Below are positions 30,533-40,026 of a stretch of 56,815 nt of DNA, piece by piece. The notes under the pieces were generated by a model. It searched no databases. It worked only from the letters and a program-made list of their open reading frames with translations, and was not told where the DNA came from. Position 1 is the stretch's first letter. The number at the start of each line of letters is the position of its first letter. Source of the DNA: Dehalococcoidia bacterium (GTDB taxonomy: Bacteria > Chloroflexota > Dehalococcoidia > Lucifugimonadales > GCA-2717565); NCBI GenBank assembly GCA_009692865.1, contig SHYH01000003.1, forward strand, positions 1-56,815, given 5' to 3'. The translations under genes and the position numbers were made by a program.

Positions 30533-31282
30533 ATGCAGTCTGTTCAGCCTCTCGGCTCCATCGCCAAGGCCGTCATCTTTGACGTCTACAACACTCTCTT
30601 CGACAACGGCCATGAGGCCTGGCTCGCTACCTTTCAGGCCCTCTGCCGGCAGCAGGCCCTCCCCATAGACCATCAGGAGCTGTACAGGCGGTGGAGGGCT
30701 ATGGAGGCAGAGACACGCAAGGTCCGGGTGAACCTGGAGGCCCCCGAGCTGAGCCCACCCTTTAAGCCCTACCGGGTCGTATGGGAGGAGTGCTTCGAGA
30801 GGCTGTTCGAGGAGCTTGGGTTGGACGGGGATGCTGCGGCAGCCAAGGCACGGGTGGTGGCGGACCTGGGACGCCGGGGCCTCTACCCGGAGAGCCTCGC
30901 GGTGGTGACCCGGCTCCATGCATCGTTCAAGACGGCCATCCTCTCCAACGCCGACGACTCGTTCCTGAAACCGCTCCTGGAGGCCACGCCCCTTCCCCTG
31001 GACGCCGTCATCTCCTCGGAGGCCGTCAGCGCGTACAAACCCCACCCTGTGGGGTTTCAGAGGATTCTGGAGGTGCTTCAGGTGGCACCCCAGGAGGCTG
31101 TTTTCGTAGGGGACACGGTGTACGATGATATTCTCGGCGCCCAGCGGGTGGGAATGCGTACGGTCCTGGTCAACTGGAGCGGCGCACCGGTGGACACCTC
31201 CCAGGCGAGGCCGGACTACCAGGTGACCAACCTGACCCAGCTCCTGGACCTTCTGCGCCCAGGAAAAGGAGGAGTTCTGTGA
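30533..31282 (+). CDS. HAD-family hydrolase
   Basis: VIFDVYNTLFDNGHEA, AILSNADDSF, KPHPVGFQRIL, VFVGDTVYDDILGA. Confidence 0.92.
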   Translation: MQSVQPLGSIAKAVIFDVYNTLFDNGHEAWLATFQALCRQQALPIDHQELYRRWRAMEAETRKVRVNLEAPELSPPFKPYRVVWEECFERLFEELGLDGDAAAAKARVVADLGRRGLYPESLAVVTRLHASFKTAILSNADDSFLKPLLEATPLPLDAVISSEAVSAYKPHPVGFQRILEVLQVAPQEAVFVGDTVYDDILGAQRVGMRTVLVNWSGAPVDTSQARPDYQVTNLTQLLDLLRPGKGGVL

Positions 31283-31902
31283 TTACCCTCGATGCCCAGG
31301 GGCTGGTGCCCGCCATTGCCCAAGACGCCAACACGGGACAAGTGCTCATGCTCGGGTACGTGAGCCCAGGCTCTTTGAGCCGCACCGTGGAGGGAGGCGA
31401 GGTCTGGTTCTACAGTCGCAGCCGCTCCGAGCTGTGGCACAAGGGTGAGACGTCCGGCAGCTACCTGAAGGTGCGCTCCGTTTGGAAGGACTGCGACGGC
31501 GATGCCCTTCTGATCCAGGTGGAGCCTACCGGACCCGCTTGTCACACGGGCAACACGTCCTGTTTCTTCGAGACCCTGGAGGACGCTCCCCGCTTCCAAC
31601 GTCTAGACAGAGGCTCTGGGGTCCTGGAAGAGGTCTACGCGCTGATTCAGGACCGCAAGGAGACTCTCCCTGAGGGGAGCTATACTGCTCGCCTGTTCCA
31701 GGAGGGGGTGGAGCGCATCGCACAGAAGGTCATTGAGGAGGCCGGGGAGACGGCCCTGGCGGCGGCCACTGGGAACGCTGAGCGGGTCCCCCTGGAGGCG
31801 GCAGACCTGGTGTACCACCTGCTGGTGCTGCTCGCGGCCCAGGGGGTGGCACCGGAGCGGGTTTGGGAAGAGCTAAGGAAGCGTCGCCAGGGGCAGGGGT
31901 AG
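31279..31902 (+). CDS. hisI: Bifunctional phosphoribosyl-AMP cyclohydrolase / phosphoribosyl-ATP pyrophosphatase
   Basis: HisI region GEVWFYSRSRSELWHKGETSG, CHTGNTSCFF; HisE region RKETLPEGSYTARLFQEGVERIAQKVIEEAGET. Confidence 0.95.
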   Translation: MITLDAQGLVPAIAQDANTGQVLMLGYVSPGSLSRTVEGGEVWFYSRSRSELWHKGETSGSYLKVRSVWKDCDGDALLIQVEPTGPACHTGNTSCFFETLEDAPRFQRLDRGSGVLEEVYALIQDRKETLPEGSYTARLFQEGVERIAQKVIEEAGETALAAATGNAERVPLEAADLVYHLLVLLAAQGVAPERVWEELRKRRQGQG

Positions 31903-31904
31903 TC

Positions 31905-32582
31905 ATGGTCTACGACTTTCACACCCACACGTTCCTCAGCGATGGCGTGCTCTCGCCCCTGGAGCTGATCCGGCGGGCCGTGGTGCGAGGGTACAAGGCC
32001 ATCGCCGTTACCGACCACTGCGGCCTGGAGGACCAGGAGCGGGTCGTTCCCATCCTGGTGCGGGAGTGCGCGGTGGCTTCCTCTCAGTGGAACATCCTGG
32101 CAATCCCGGGCGTGGAGCTGACCCACGTGCCCCCGAGCATGATCAACGAGGCGGCACAACGGGCAAAGGCGCTGGGAGCGCGCATAGTGGTGGTTCACGG
32201 GGAGACGGTGGTAGAGCCGGTGGAGCCGGGCACCAACCGCGCTGCTCTGGCCTCGCCGTACGTGGACATCCTGGCCCACCCTGGGCTGCTCACGGAGAAG
32301 GAGGCACAAAACGCCGCCGCCCGAGGGGTCTTTCTGGAGCTTTCCGCCCGCCGGGGCCACTCGCTGACCAACGGGCGAGTGGCCAAGCTAGGGTTGGCCT
32401 TTGGGGCCTCCCTGGTGGTAGATTCGGACGCTCACGCCCCTGAAGACCTGCTCACCGAGGAGCTGGCCCGTGCCATAGCCCTGGGCGCAGGCCTGGAGGA
32501 GGGAAGGGTGCCCGATCTGTTGGAAGGGAACCCACTCCAACTCCTCAAACGGCTAGCCCTGGTGGTTCCACCCCGAGGCTAG
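31905..32582 (+). CDS. PHP-domain phosphoesterase (histidinol-phosphatase-like)
   Basis: MVYDFHTHTFLSDGVLSPLELIRRAVVRGYKAIAVTDHCG; VVVDSDAHAPEDL. Confidence 0.88.
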   Translation: MVYDFHTHTFLSDGVLSPLELIRRAVVRGYKAIAVTDHCGLEDQERVVPILVRECAVASSQWNILAIPGVELTHVPPSMINEAAQRAKALGARIVVVHGETVVEPVEPGTNRAALASPYVDILAHPGLLTEKEAQNAAARGVFLELSARRGHSLTNGRVAKLGLAFGASLVVDSDAHAPEDLLTEELARAIALGAGLEEGRVPDLLEGNPLQLLKRLALVVPPRG

Positions 32583-32689
32583 CATGTCCTTCCTGGAGTT
32601 CAGGCGATACGCAAAGGAGACGCAGAAAAAGACATTCGCGCCAAGCCGTCTCCTAAGGGGCGGCAGCAAGGCCCAGGAGAGAAGAGCGG

Positions 32690-32833
32690 TTACCCCTTGC
32701 CGATGCGGAACACCTTGGTGCCGCAAACGGGGCAGACCCCCTGGGTAGCAGGGCGACCGTTCTTCAACCGGGTGGCGGTAGCGTTGCGGATTGTCCGCTT
32801 GGTCCTGCACTTGAAACAATAGGCCTCAGGCAT
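32690..32833 (-). CDS. DUF5679-type 47-aa zinc-ribbon protein
   Basis: AAAGGAGGTGAAGC RBS before ATG 32833; MPEAYCFKCRTKRTIRNATATRLKNGRPATQGVCPVCGTKVFRIGKG. Confidence 0.82.
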   Translation of the reverse strand: MPEAYCFKCRTKRTIRNATATRLKNGRPATQGVCPVCGTKVFRIGKG

Positions 32834-32987
32834 TGTAGCTTCACCTCCTTTGGATTCGGCTTTGACAATATACAATGCCCTAGCTGGTTGTCAAGACTTT
32901 TCTAGCTGGAAACCCGACCGTTCTCTCTTGCACGATAAGCCAGCGCCCATAGGAGAGGCGTCGTTGGTGTGGGTTGTCGGCAAGGCC

Positions 32988-33986
32988 CTAGCGAGAGGGG
33001 GTGACCTCGAAGCCCCCATTCAAGGGGTGGGTGTCCAGCACCTTTTCGGGCCTCCACAGCCCCTTGACGAAGTCGTAGCGGCCGACGGCGAGGAACCGCC
33101 CATCGGCGGAGTAGATGCGGCAAGGGTTGACAGGGGCAGGGTACATGCGCCCCGAACCGAAGGGCACCAGGCGCCCCTGCCGGATAGCCTGCTCCATCCC
33201 GCGACTCACCACGGCGGCGTCCATGTTTTGCAGGGCCACGTCTGGTGCGTGGAGAAGCCCCTTCCATGTCCCCTCCTCTGCCCCTTGCTCCACCTCCTCC
33301 AAGCTGACGCCCTCTTCCACCCTTAGCGGGCCGCTCCGCAGGCGGGTCAGTGCAGTCAGGTGGGCGCCGCATCCGAGGACCATTCCGAGGTCGTGGGCCA
33401 GGGAGCGAATGTAGAAGCCCCGACCACACTCGACCTCTATCGTTACGCTGGGGAAGTCCCACTGGAGCAGGCTGATCCTGTAGACCTGGACCTTTCGAGC
33501 AGCCCGCTCCACCTCCACCCCGGCCCGCGCCAGGTCGTACAGCCTTTTCCCCTGGTGCTTCAGGGCGCTGTACATGGGCGGCACCTGGAACACCACCCCC
33601 AGGAAGTCGGCCATGGCTGCCTCCACCTGCTCCCTGGTGAGGGCTGAGGGGTCCCGGACCTCGACCACGGCGCCCTGGGCATCGTAGGTGTCGGTGATCA
33701 CCCCTAAGAGCATGGTGGCGCGGTAGACCTTGGGAGCATCCACCAGGAACTCCATGAGGCGGGTGGCCTGGCCGAAGCAGATGGGAAGCACCCCATCGGC
33801 TAGCGGGTCCAGGGTCCCCGCATGGCCCACCCGCTGCTGGCGGGTGAGGCGTTTGATACGGCGGACCACCTCCATGGATGTGACGCCAGAGGGTTTCCTC
33901 AGGTTGAGGATTCCGTCCACCTGCTCCGGTGGAGGTGTTGTGGGGGAGGGTCGGCGTGCTCTCCCCGGGGGTCCCGCGGTGGCCAT
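32988..33986 (-). CDS. truB: tRNA pseudouridine(55) synthase
   Basis: GILNLRKPSGVTSMEVVRRIKRL, RVGHAGTLDPLADGVLPICFGQATRL; likely ATG 33986. Confidence 0.95.
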   Translation of the reverse strand: MATAGPPGRARRPSPTTPPPEQVDGILNLRKPSGVTSMEVVRRIKRLTRQQRVGHAGTLDPLADGVLPICFGQATRLMEFLVDAPKVYRATMLLGVITDTYDAQGAVVEVRDPSALTREQVEAAMADFLGVVFQVPPMYSALKHQGKRLYDLARAGVEVERAARKVQVYRISLLQWDFPSVTIEVECGRGFYIRSLAHDLGMVLGCGAHLTALTRLRSGPLRVEEGVSLEEVEQGAEEGTWKGLLHAPDVALQNMDAAVVSRGMEQAIRQGRLVPFGSGRMYPAPVNPCRIYSADGRFLAVGRYDFVKGLWRPEKVLDTHPLNGGFEVTPSR

Positions 33987-34097
33987 TGTTACTCGTGCTC
34001 CTGGGGTTTGGCTGCCTCTACGCGACGATACTGGCCCGAACCATGAAGATGGTTGCGGGCTATGGCTCTGATCTTGGGCAGTGGAGAGAGCCACCTC

Positions 34098-34169
34098 CTA
34101 GAGGAGGATGAGCTCCCCCAGCTCGATGCAGATGAGGTTGTTGATTCGTTCTAGTCGTCGGTTCTTCAC
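34098..34169 (-). pseudogene. rbfA: Apparent N-terminal relic of ribosome-binding factor A
   Basis: GTG 34169: VKNRRLERINNLICIELGELILL*EV resembles RbfA N-termini; lies between infB and truB where rbfA is usually found. Confidence 0.5.
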
Positions 34170-34193
34170 AGCGGCCTAGGGGCAGTGACTCTT

Positions 34194-34343
34194 TAGCAGG
34201 ATGCTGAAAAACCCTTTCGACCATCCCCCTGTCCCCCTTCCTGGCCAGGAAGGAGGCGGGAATTATATCTGTCCCGACAAGTCGGGAAGACCCCTGCCAA
34301 TCCCGACGAGTCGAGACTGGACACCCCCTTGCCGCAGCCTGTT
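34194..34343 (+). repeat. MITE-like repeat, copy B
   Basis: TAGCAGGATGCTGAAAAACCC ... GCCGCAGCCTGTT with CCCCCTTCCTGGCCAGGAAGG and GAATTATATCTG core. Confidence 0.82.
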
Positions 34344-34425
34344 GGGGTTTGGTGAAGATAAGGGTGCCGGACGATAGTGCCGCAGGGTATGGGGAGGAGA
34401 AAATATCAGGGGGCTGCACAAGGCA

Positions 34426-36276
34426 CTAGACAGAGACCTTTTCCTTCTGGAACGCCTCCAGAAGGTCTCCCTCCTTGAAGTCGGTGAACCCGTCGACGAC
34501 GACTCCGCACTCAAAGCCGGCGGCCATCTCCCGCACGTCGTTCTTAAGGTGTTTCAAGCTGCTGACGTGCCCCTCGTGGAGGCTTTTCCCACCCCGCATC
34601 ACCCGTATCCAAGAGCTGCGGGCGAGCTTGCCATCGCGCACCAGGACTCCTGCCACTTTGCCCGTTTTTCCGACGGAGAAGATGACCCGCACCTCGGCAT
34701 GGCCCTCGATGACCTCCTTCTCCTCGGGCACCAGGAGCCCCGCCAGGGCCTTCTGAACGTCCTCTACCAGGCGGTAGATGATGTCGTAGTAGCGGATGTC
34801 CACGCCGGAGGTCTCGGCCAGGCGTCGGGCGCCGGGCTCGGGCTTGCTGTAGAAACCCAGGATGATGGCCTTGGAGGCGATGGCCAGCAGAACATCGCTC
34901 TCGGTGATGCTGCCGCTGGCGACGTGGATGATGTGGACCCGCGTGCGGGGCGAGGCCAGGTGCTCCAGGGCCTCTCGGACAGCATCGATGCTGCCCTGGA
35001 AGTCGGTCTTAACAACCAGGTTGAGCTCCTTCATCTCCCCTGCCTGGATCCTGGTGTAGACCTCCTCCAGGGAGACGGCCCTGGTTCGAGCCTGGGCTTG
35101 CTGCTGCTCCCTTTGAGACGCTAGCTCCTTGGCTGCTCTATCGTCTGCCACCACCTCCAGGGTATCCCCCGCCTCCGGGAGCAGGTCCAAGCCCAGGAGC
35201 TCCACAGGAATGGAAGGGCCCGCCTGCTTCACCCGCTGGCCCATGTCGTTGAAGAGGGCCCTGACCCTGCCCGAGGCCCGGCCCACCACCACCGTGTCTC
35301 CTATCTTTATGGTCCCGTTCTGGATCAGCGCTGTGGCCACGGGGCCCCGGTTCTTGTCCAGCCGTGCCTCGATGACCACACCACGGGCAGACCGATTGGG
35401 GTTGGCCTTGAGCTCGGCTACCTCGGCCACCACCAGGATGTTCTCCAAAAGCTCGTCAATGCCCAATCGTTGCTTCGCGGACACCTCCACGGCGATGACG
35501 TCTCCTCCCCACTCCTCTACGATGAGGTCATGCTCCGAGAGCTGCCGCTTCACCCGCTCGGGGTCGGCGCCGGGGAGATCCACCTTATTGATGGCTACGA
35601 TGATGGGCACCTTGGCAGCCTTGGCGTGGTTGAGGGCCTCTACCGTCTGGGGCATGACCCCGTCGTCTGCCGCCGTCACCAGCACCGCGATGTCCGTTAC
35701 CTGGGCGCCGCGGGCTCGCATGGCCGTGAAGGCCTCATGGCCAGGGGTGTCCAGGAAGGTGATCTTCTGTCCTTTGTACTCCACCTGGTAGGCGCCGATC
35801 CTCTGAGTGATGCCGCCCACCTCACTAGCCGCCACATTGGTCTGGCGAATGGCATCGAGGAGGGTGGTCTTGCCGTGGTCTACGTGCCCGAGGATGGTGA
35901 CCACAGGGGGCCTCAGCTCCAGGAGAGAGGTGTCCTCTTGGGGTTGCCCTGGGGCAGCCGGCCCGGTGGTTGGCCTGCGCTCCGCACGTCGGACGGGGTG
36001 GAGGCCGAAGTCCGCCACCACCGTGGCCGCGATGTCGTAGGCGACCAACTGGTTGATGTTGGCCATGACCCCGTTGCGCATGAGCTGCTTGATTATCTCA
36101 ACGGGGGTCATTCCCAGCAGCGAGGCTAACCGATGGACCGGCAGGGCCTCGGGCAGCTCTACCCTTCTCGGCCCTCTTGGCTTGGGAGGAGCCCGCAAAG
36201 GCCTACCCGTATCTGGGGTCCCGGCAAGGGCGGCAGCTTGTCCTGGAGAGTCGCTTTGCATCATATCGTTGATCAC
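34426..36276 (-). CDS. infB: Translation initiation factor IF-2
   Basis: [71 protein letters not shown]. Confidence 0.98.
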   Translation of the reverse strand: MINDMMQSDSPGQAAALAGTPDTGRPLRAPPKPRGPRRVELPEALPVHRLASLLGMTPVEIIKQLMRNGVMANINQLVAYDIAATVVADFGLHPVRRAERRPTTGPAAPGQPQEDTSLLELRPPVVTILGHVDHGKTTLLDAIRQTNVAASEVGGITQRIGAYQVEYKGQKITFLDTPGHEAFTAMRARGAQVTDIAVLVTAADDGVMPQTVEALNHAKAAKVPIIVAINKVDLPGADPERVKRQLSEHDLIVEEWGGDVIAVEVSAKQRLGIDELLENILVVAEVAELKANPNRSARGVVIEARLDKNRGPVATALIQNGTIKIGDTVVVGRASGRVRALFNDMGQRVKQAGPSIPVELLGLDLLPEAGDTLEVVADDRAAKELASQREQQQAQARTRAVSLEEVYTRIQAGEMKELNLVVKTDFQGSIDAVREALEHLASPRTRVHIIHVASGSITESDVLLAIASKAIILGFYSKPEPGARRLAETSGVDIRYYDIIYRLVEDVQKALAGLLVPEEKEVIEGHAEVRVIFSVGKTGKVAGVLVRDGKLARSSWIRVMRGGKSLHEGHVSSLKHLKNDVREMAAGFECGVVVDGFTDFKEGDLLEAFQKEKVSV

Positions 36277-36294
36277 TGTTACGAGATGGTGGCC

Positions 36295-36576
36295 TTACGG
36301 GCTCATCACGGCTTGGATGGCCTGGACCAGCCGCTCTCGCTCCTCAGCCGAGATTGTCCATCGAAGGGCCTGCTCCAATCTTCCTGGACGCCGCAGCGCC
36401 TGCTCCCAACAGGTCTGGCTCCGGCAGAGGTACGCTCCCCTCCCAGAGAGCCGCCCGGTAGGGTCCACCTGGAGGCCGCCAGCGGGAGTACGCACCAGGC
36501 GAAGGAGGCCCCTCTTGGGGGAGCGCTCGCCACATGCCACGCATTTCCTCTGGGGTTGGTGGCCAGGCTGCGCCAT
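36295..36576 (-). CDS. ylxR: YlxR/RnpM family RNA-binding protein
   Basis: RKCVACGERSPKRGLLRLVRTPAGGLQVDPTGRLSGRGAYLCRS between nusA and infB. Confidence 0.94.
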   Translation of the reverse strand: MAQPGHQPQRKCVACGERSPKRGLLRLVRTPAGGLQVDPTGRLSGRGAYLCRSQTCWEQALRRPGRLEQALRWTISAEERERLVQAIQAVMSP

Positions 36577-36678
36577 GCTGCTCCCTGGCCTTTCTCTCCT
36601 GGGCTTCTGCGGCCGTGGGCGGGTCTGCTGGGAAGCCTGAGAGTGCAGTCCGTCGGCTGGAGAGGGCGGGGAGCGGGA

Positions 36679-38265
36679 CTACTCCTGCTGCTCCGTGCCT
36701 GCAACTCGCCCCGGCGTGCCTTCAGCCCTTCCTGCTCCTGTCTTGCGCCCCTTCCGGGCCCTGTCGTCCCGTCGATCATTGCGACCACCCCTGCCTCGCG
36801 GCTCACGCGGGCCAAGGATGTCTTCGGCGAATCGAATGCCCGAAGGGGCCTTAGTGATGCGAGGGATGTCCCAGATCTCCTCCCCCTCCACAACCTCGGC
36901 CTCCTCCTCTTCCTCCTCCACTTGCTCTTTGTTGGCCAGCTCCTCCTCCACGGTCAAGAGGGCTAGCGCCTCCTCTGGGGAGAGCGGGGGCTTGAAAGGT
37001 TGAATTGCGGGAGACGCCTTGGGGATGGCGACGGCCTCCTCTCGAACCACCGGCGGTGCAACCTTAGCGACAGGGGCTGCAGCAGGCACTGTTGGTGCTG
37101 CAACGGGGGCCTCGAGCGAGGCCAAGACAGCCACGGGGGCCACCACCTGGGCAATGGGTTTCGGGGCAACCTGAGCCTCTTCCACAAGCTCAGGCTCCTC
37201 AGCGAGGCGCCGCAGCCGCTCGGCCTCCATCTCCGCGGTGCTCTTGATGTCGATCTTCCAGCCGGTAAGCTTGGCGGCCAAGCGAGCGTTCTGCCCCTCC
37301 CGGCCGATGGCCAGGGAGAGATGACGGTCAGGGACCACCACCAGGGCCTCCTGGTTGGTTTCGTTCAGCTCCACGCGGAGGACCTGAGCCGGGCTCAGGG
37401 CGTTGGCTATGAAGATGGGGGGGTCCTTGTGCCACTGGATGACGTCAATGCGCTCGTCCTGGAGCTCCTTGACGATGTTCTGAATACGGTTTCCCCGCAT
37501 CCCCACGCAGGACCCTACGGCGTCCACCCCCTCCTGGCGGGCAACCACCGCTACCTTGCTGCGAGAACCCGCTTCCCGGGCGATGGCCTTGATCTCCACC
37601 ACGCCATTGTAAATCTCCGGGATCTCCAGCTCCATGAGCCGCTTCAACAGGTTCTTGTGGGAGCGGGAGACGGTGATGAGGGGGCCCTTGGGGGCGCGCT
37701 GCACCTCCATGACGTACACCCGGAGGCGCTGGTGGAGCCGGAGGTGGTCGCTAGACGCCTGCTCGGAGGCGGGAAGCACCGCCTCCACCTTGCCAACGTC
37801 CAAAATCACCTGGTGGTTGGACTCAAACCGCTGGACCTGGCCGGTGAGAATGTCCCCTTCCTTGTCGGCGAACTCGGCGTAGACCTGCTCCCGCTCCGCC
37901 TCCCGAAGGCGTTGGAGTACCACCTGTTTGGCGGTCTGGGCGGCGATGCGGCCCGCCGATGAGGGCAGCTGGGCTTCTATCTCAATAGTGTCAGCAAGTT
38001 GAGCAGCTGGCTTGAGCCGCCGGGCCTCCTCCAGGGTGAGTTCCCGCTTGGGGTCGGCGACCTCCGCCACCACCTGCTTTAATACGTAGACGTTGATCTC
38101 GGCTGTGGCCGGGTCCAATCGTACGGTGATGTCCTGGCCTGCGATGAGGCTGTCCTTCTTATAGGCAGAGACCAGGGCCGCTTCCACCGCCTGCAGCACC
38201 ATCTCACGGGGCAGGTGGCGTTCATTGGCCAGTTGTGTCACTGCCAGGAGGAAATCGCTCTTCAT
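36679..38265 (-). CDS. nusA: Transcription termination/antitermination factor NusA
   Basis: [73 protein letters not shown] before ATG 38265; ORF track 36679-39105 overextends. Confidence 0.97.
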   Translation of the reverse strand: MKSDFLLAVTQLANERHLPREMVLQAVEAALVSAYKKDSLIAGQDITVRLDPATAEINVYVLKQVVAEVADPKRELTLEEARRLKPAAQLADTIEIEAQLPSSAGRIAAQTAKQVVLQRLREAEREQVYAEFADKEGDILTGQVQRFESNHQVILDVGKVEAVLPASEQASSDHLRLHQRLRVYVMEVQRAPKGPLITVSRSHKNLLKRLMELEIPEIYNGVVEIKAIAREAGSRSKVAVVARQEGVDAVGSCVGMRGNRIQNIVKELQDERIDVIQWHKDPPIFIANALSPAQVLRVELNETNQEALVVVPDRHLSLAIGREGQNARLAAKLTGWKIDIKSTAEMEAERLRRLAEEPELVEEAQVAPKPIAQVVAPVAVLASLEAPVAAPTVPAAAPVAKVAPPVVREEAVAIPKASPAIQPFKPPLSPEEALALLTVEEELANKEQVEEEEEEAEVVEGEEIWDIPRITKAPSGIRFAEDILGPREPRGRGGRNDRRDDRARKGRKTGAGRAEGTPGRVAGTEQQE

Positions 38266-38310
38266 ATTCGGCAGCTCTCCTTGGTACTCGTCCCGGGGAC
38301 GCCCAAACAA

Positions 38311-38333
38311 AAAAGTGGGCGCAACCCACTTTT
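38311..38333 (-). terminator. Intrinsic terminator in the nusA leader (candidate attenuator)
   Basis: Minus strand AAAAGTGGG-TTGCG-CCCACTTTT then TTGTTT; 9-bp stem plus U tract, 46 nt before nusA ATG. Confidence 0.65.
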
Positions 38334-38355
38334 CAAAGGCGCCACACCCGCGCGA

Positions 38356-38384
38356 AGTATACCAGGTCCCCCTGCTGCCTGCAA
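38356..38384 (-). promoter_or_regulatory. Sigma70-type promoter for nusA operon
   Basis: Minus strand TTGCAG - 17 nt - TATACT, just upstream of the leader hairpin. Confidence 0.6.
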
Positions 38385-38557
38385 CTCTGGGCAAGTAGCG
38401 GAGCCTATCTGGCAGCCTACCGAAAGGGGTTGTCCAGTCCCGACTGAAGTCGCGATGCCGGCCTAACTGGGGAAGACCTTGCTGAACGTGGGTGCAGGCC
38501 GCAAGTGTTGCACCCCGACTGGTCGGCGGCCCCATATTCCCGCATCGGTGTCGAAGA

Positions 38558-38652
38558 TTGCAGGTTCTTTCGGAGAGGAGTGGGGAACCCCTTCTTGCAA
38601 GAAAGGGTTCCCCACGAGCCCTTCCCAGAGAGCTCTCACCCTTTGCTCGTCC
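38558..38652. repeat. 95-bp dispersed repeat E, copy 2
   Basis: TTGCAGGTTCTTTCGGAGAGG ... GGGGAACCCC..GGGTTCCCC ... CTCTCACCCTTTGCTCGTCC. Confidence 0.85.
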
Positions 38653-38688
38653 CAGGGGAGATGTAGGATAAGAGAAGGGTGGCATGGC

Positions 38689-39210
38689 ATGAAGCGGCAC
38701 GACTCCTTTTACGATGTTTTTCCCACATCCCTGGGCTGGGTGGGGGTGCTGGCTTCTTCCCAAGGGCTGCGGCGGGTGACTGTACCCCACGACACGGCCC
38801 AGGAGGCCCTGGACGACCTGGGCCCAGATGCTGAGGAGGCTAAGCGGCGTGAGGGCGCCTTTGAACACCTGCGCCAGCGACTGGAGCGGCACTTCCTGGG
38901 GCAGGAGGTCTGCTTCCCTGACGCGCTTGACCTGGAGGGCGCCCCGCCCTTCTTTCGCGCCGTGTGGGAGGCGTGTCGGGCCATCCCGCGAGGGGAGACC
39001 CGAAGCTATCTTTGGCTGGCCGTCACGGTGGGCAGGCCTGGGGCTGCTCGAGCCGCCGGGCAGGCCATGGCCAGGAACCCCATCGCCATTCTCATTCCCT
39101 GCCATCGTGTGGTTAGGGGGGATGGGGGACTAGGAGGCTATGGCGGCGGCGTGGCGGTGAAGGCCGCCCTCTTGAGGGCCGAGGGTGCTGCGATCACAGC
39201 CACCGCCTAA
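38689..39210 (+). CDS. ogt: Methylated-DNA--protein-cysteine methyltransferase
   Basis: RAAGQAMARNPIAILIPCHRVVRGDGGLGGYGGG (PCHR active site); likely ATG 38689. Confidence 0.94.
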   Translation: MKRHDSFYDVFPTSLGWVGVLASSQGLRRVTVPHDTAQEALDDLGPDAEEAKRREGAFEHLRQRLERHFLGQEVCFPDALDLEGAPPFFRAVWEACRAIPRGETRSYLWLAVTVGRPGAARAAGQAMARNPIAILIPCHRVVRGDGGLGGYGGGVAVKAALLRAEGAAITATA

Positions 39211-39947
39211 CGTCGCCGGGGGGCGACCAGCCTGGAGAGCCAGATGCTGATCTCATACAGCACCACTAGGGGCACGGCGACGAGGGTCTGGTTCACCGGG
39301 TCCACGGTGGGGGTGATGATGGCGCTCAGGACGAAGGCCAGGACGATGGCGTAGGGGCGGAAGCGCGACAGTAACCGCGTGTTGACCACACCGATCTTGG
39401 CGAGTATGAAGATCACCAGGGGAAGCTCAAAGGCCAGGCCCATCCAGAGGAGAAGTCGAAGCATAAGCTCCACCAGGGACCCGATGCGGATCATGGGGGT
39501 GGCCACGTCGCTGCCATAGGTGAGGAGGACCTTGAAGGCGGGGGGAAGGAGCACCCAGTAGCCAAAGGCGGCACCCACGACAAAGGCCAGGAGGCTGGAA
39601 GGGACGAGGATGTAGAGGTAGCGGCGCTCTCGAGGGGTGAGCCCTGGAGCAACGAACATGACGGCCTGGTAAAGAACGACCGGCAGGGCCAGCACCAGGC
39701 CTCCCAGGAGGGACACCTTCATGGCGGTGCCGATGTATTCGGCGGGCTCGGTGAAGATGAGCTGTCCTGCTGGAGAGGTCAGGTACTGCTGGGCGGGTTG
39801 GACCAGGAAGCGGAGGATGGGCTTATGGAATGCAAAGACTACAATGGTTCCCACCACCAAGGCTATGGAGCTCCGCACCAGCCGCCGGCGGAGCTCCATA
39901 AGGTGCGCGTGGAGGGGCATGGGAGGGCCTTCTCTGGGTGGTTTCAT
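39207..39947 (-). CDS. tatC: Sec-independent protein translocase TatC
   Basis: PLHAHLMELRRRLVRSSIALVVGTIVVFAFHKPILRFLVQPA; six TM pattern. Confidence 0.96.
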   Translation of the reverse strand: MKPPREGPPMPLHAHLMELRRRLVRSSIALVVGTIVVFAFHKPILRFLVQPAQQYLTSPAGQLIFTEPAEYIGTAMKVSLLGGLVLALPVVLYQAVMFVAPGLTPRERRYLYILVPSSLLAFVVGAAFGYWVLLPPAFKVLLTYGSDVATPMIRIGSLVELMLRLLLWMGLAFELPLVIFILAKIGVVNTRLLSRFRPYAIVLAFVLSAIITPTVDPVNQTLVAVPLVVLYEISIWLSRLVAPRRR

Positions 39948-40026
39948 GGTGTCCTAAAGGTCCAAGAGGGGGATGGCGCCCTGTTTCCGCGTATCCCTTC
40001 GACCTTCGCCGAAAAGGCACCGATTG

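Noticed and set aside
36679-39105. 808-aa ORF as one protein
   Set aside because: The nusA start with a good RBS is at 38265; the upstream part reads through repeat E2, the leader and antisense ogt.
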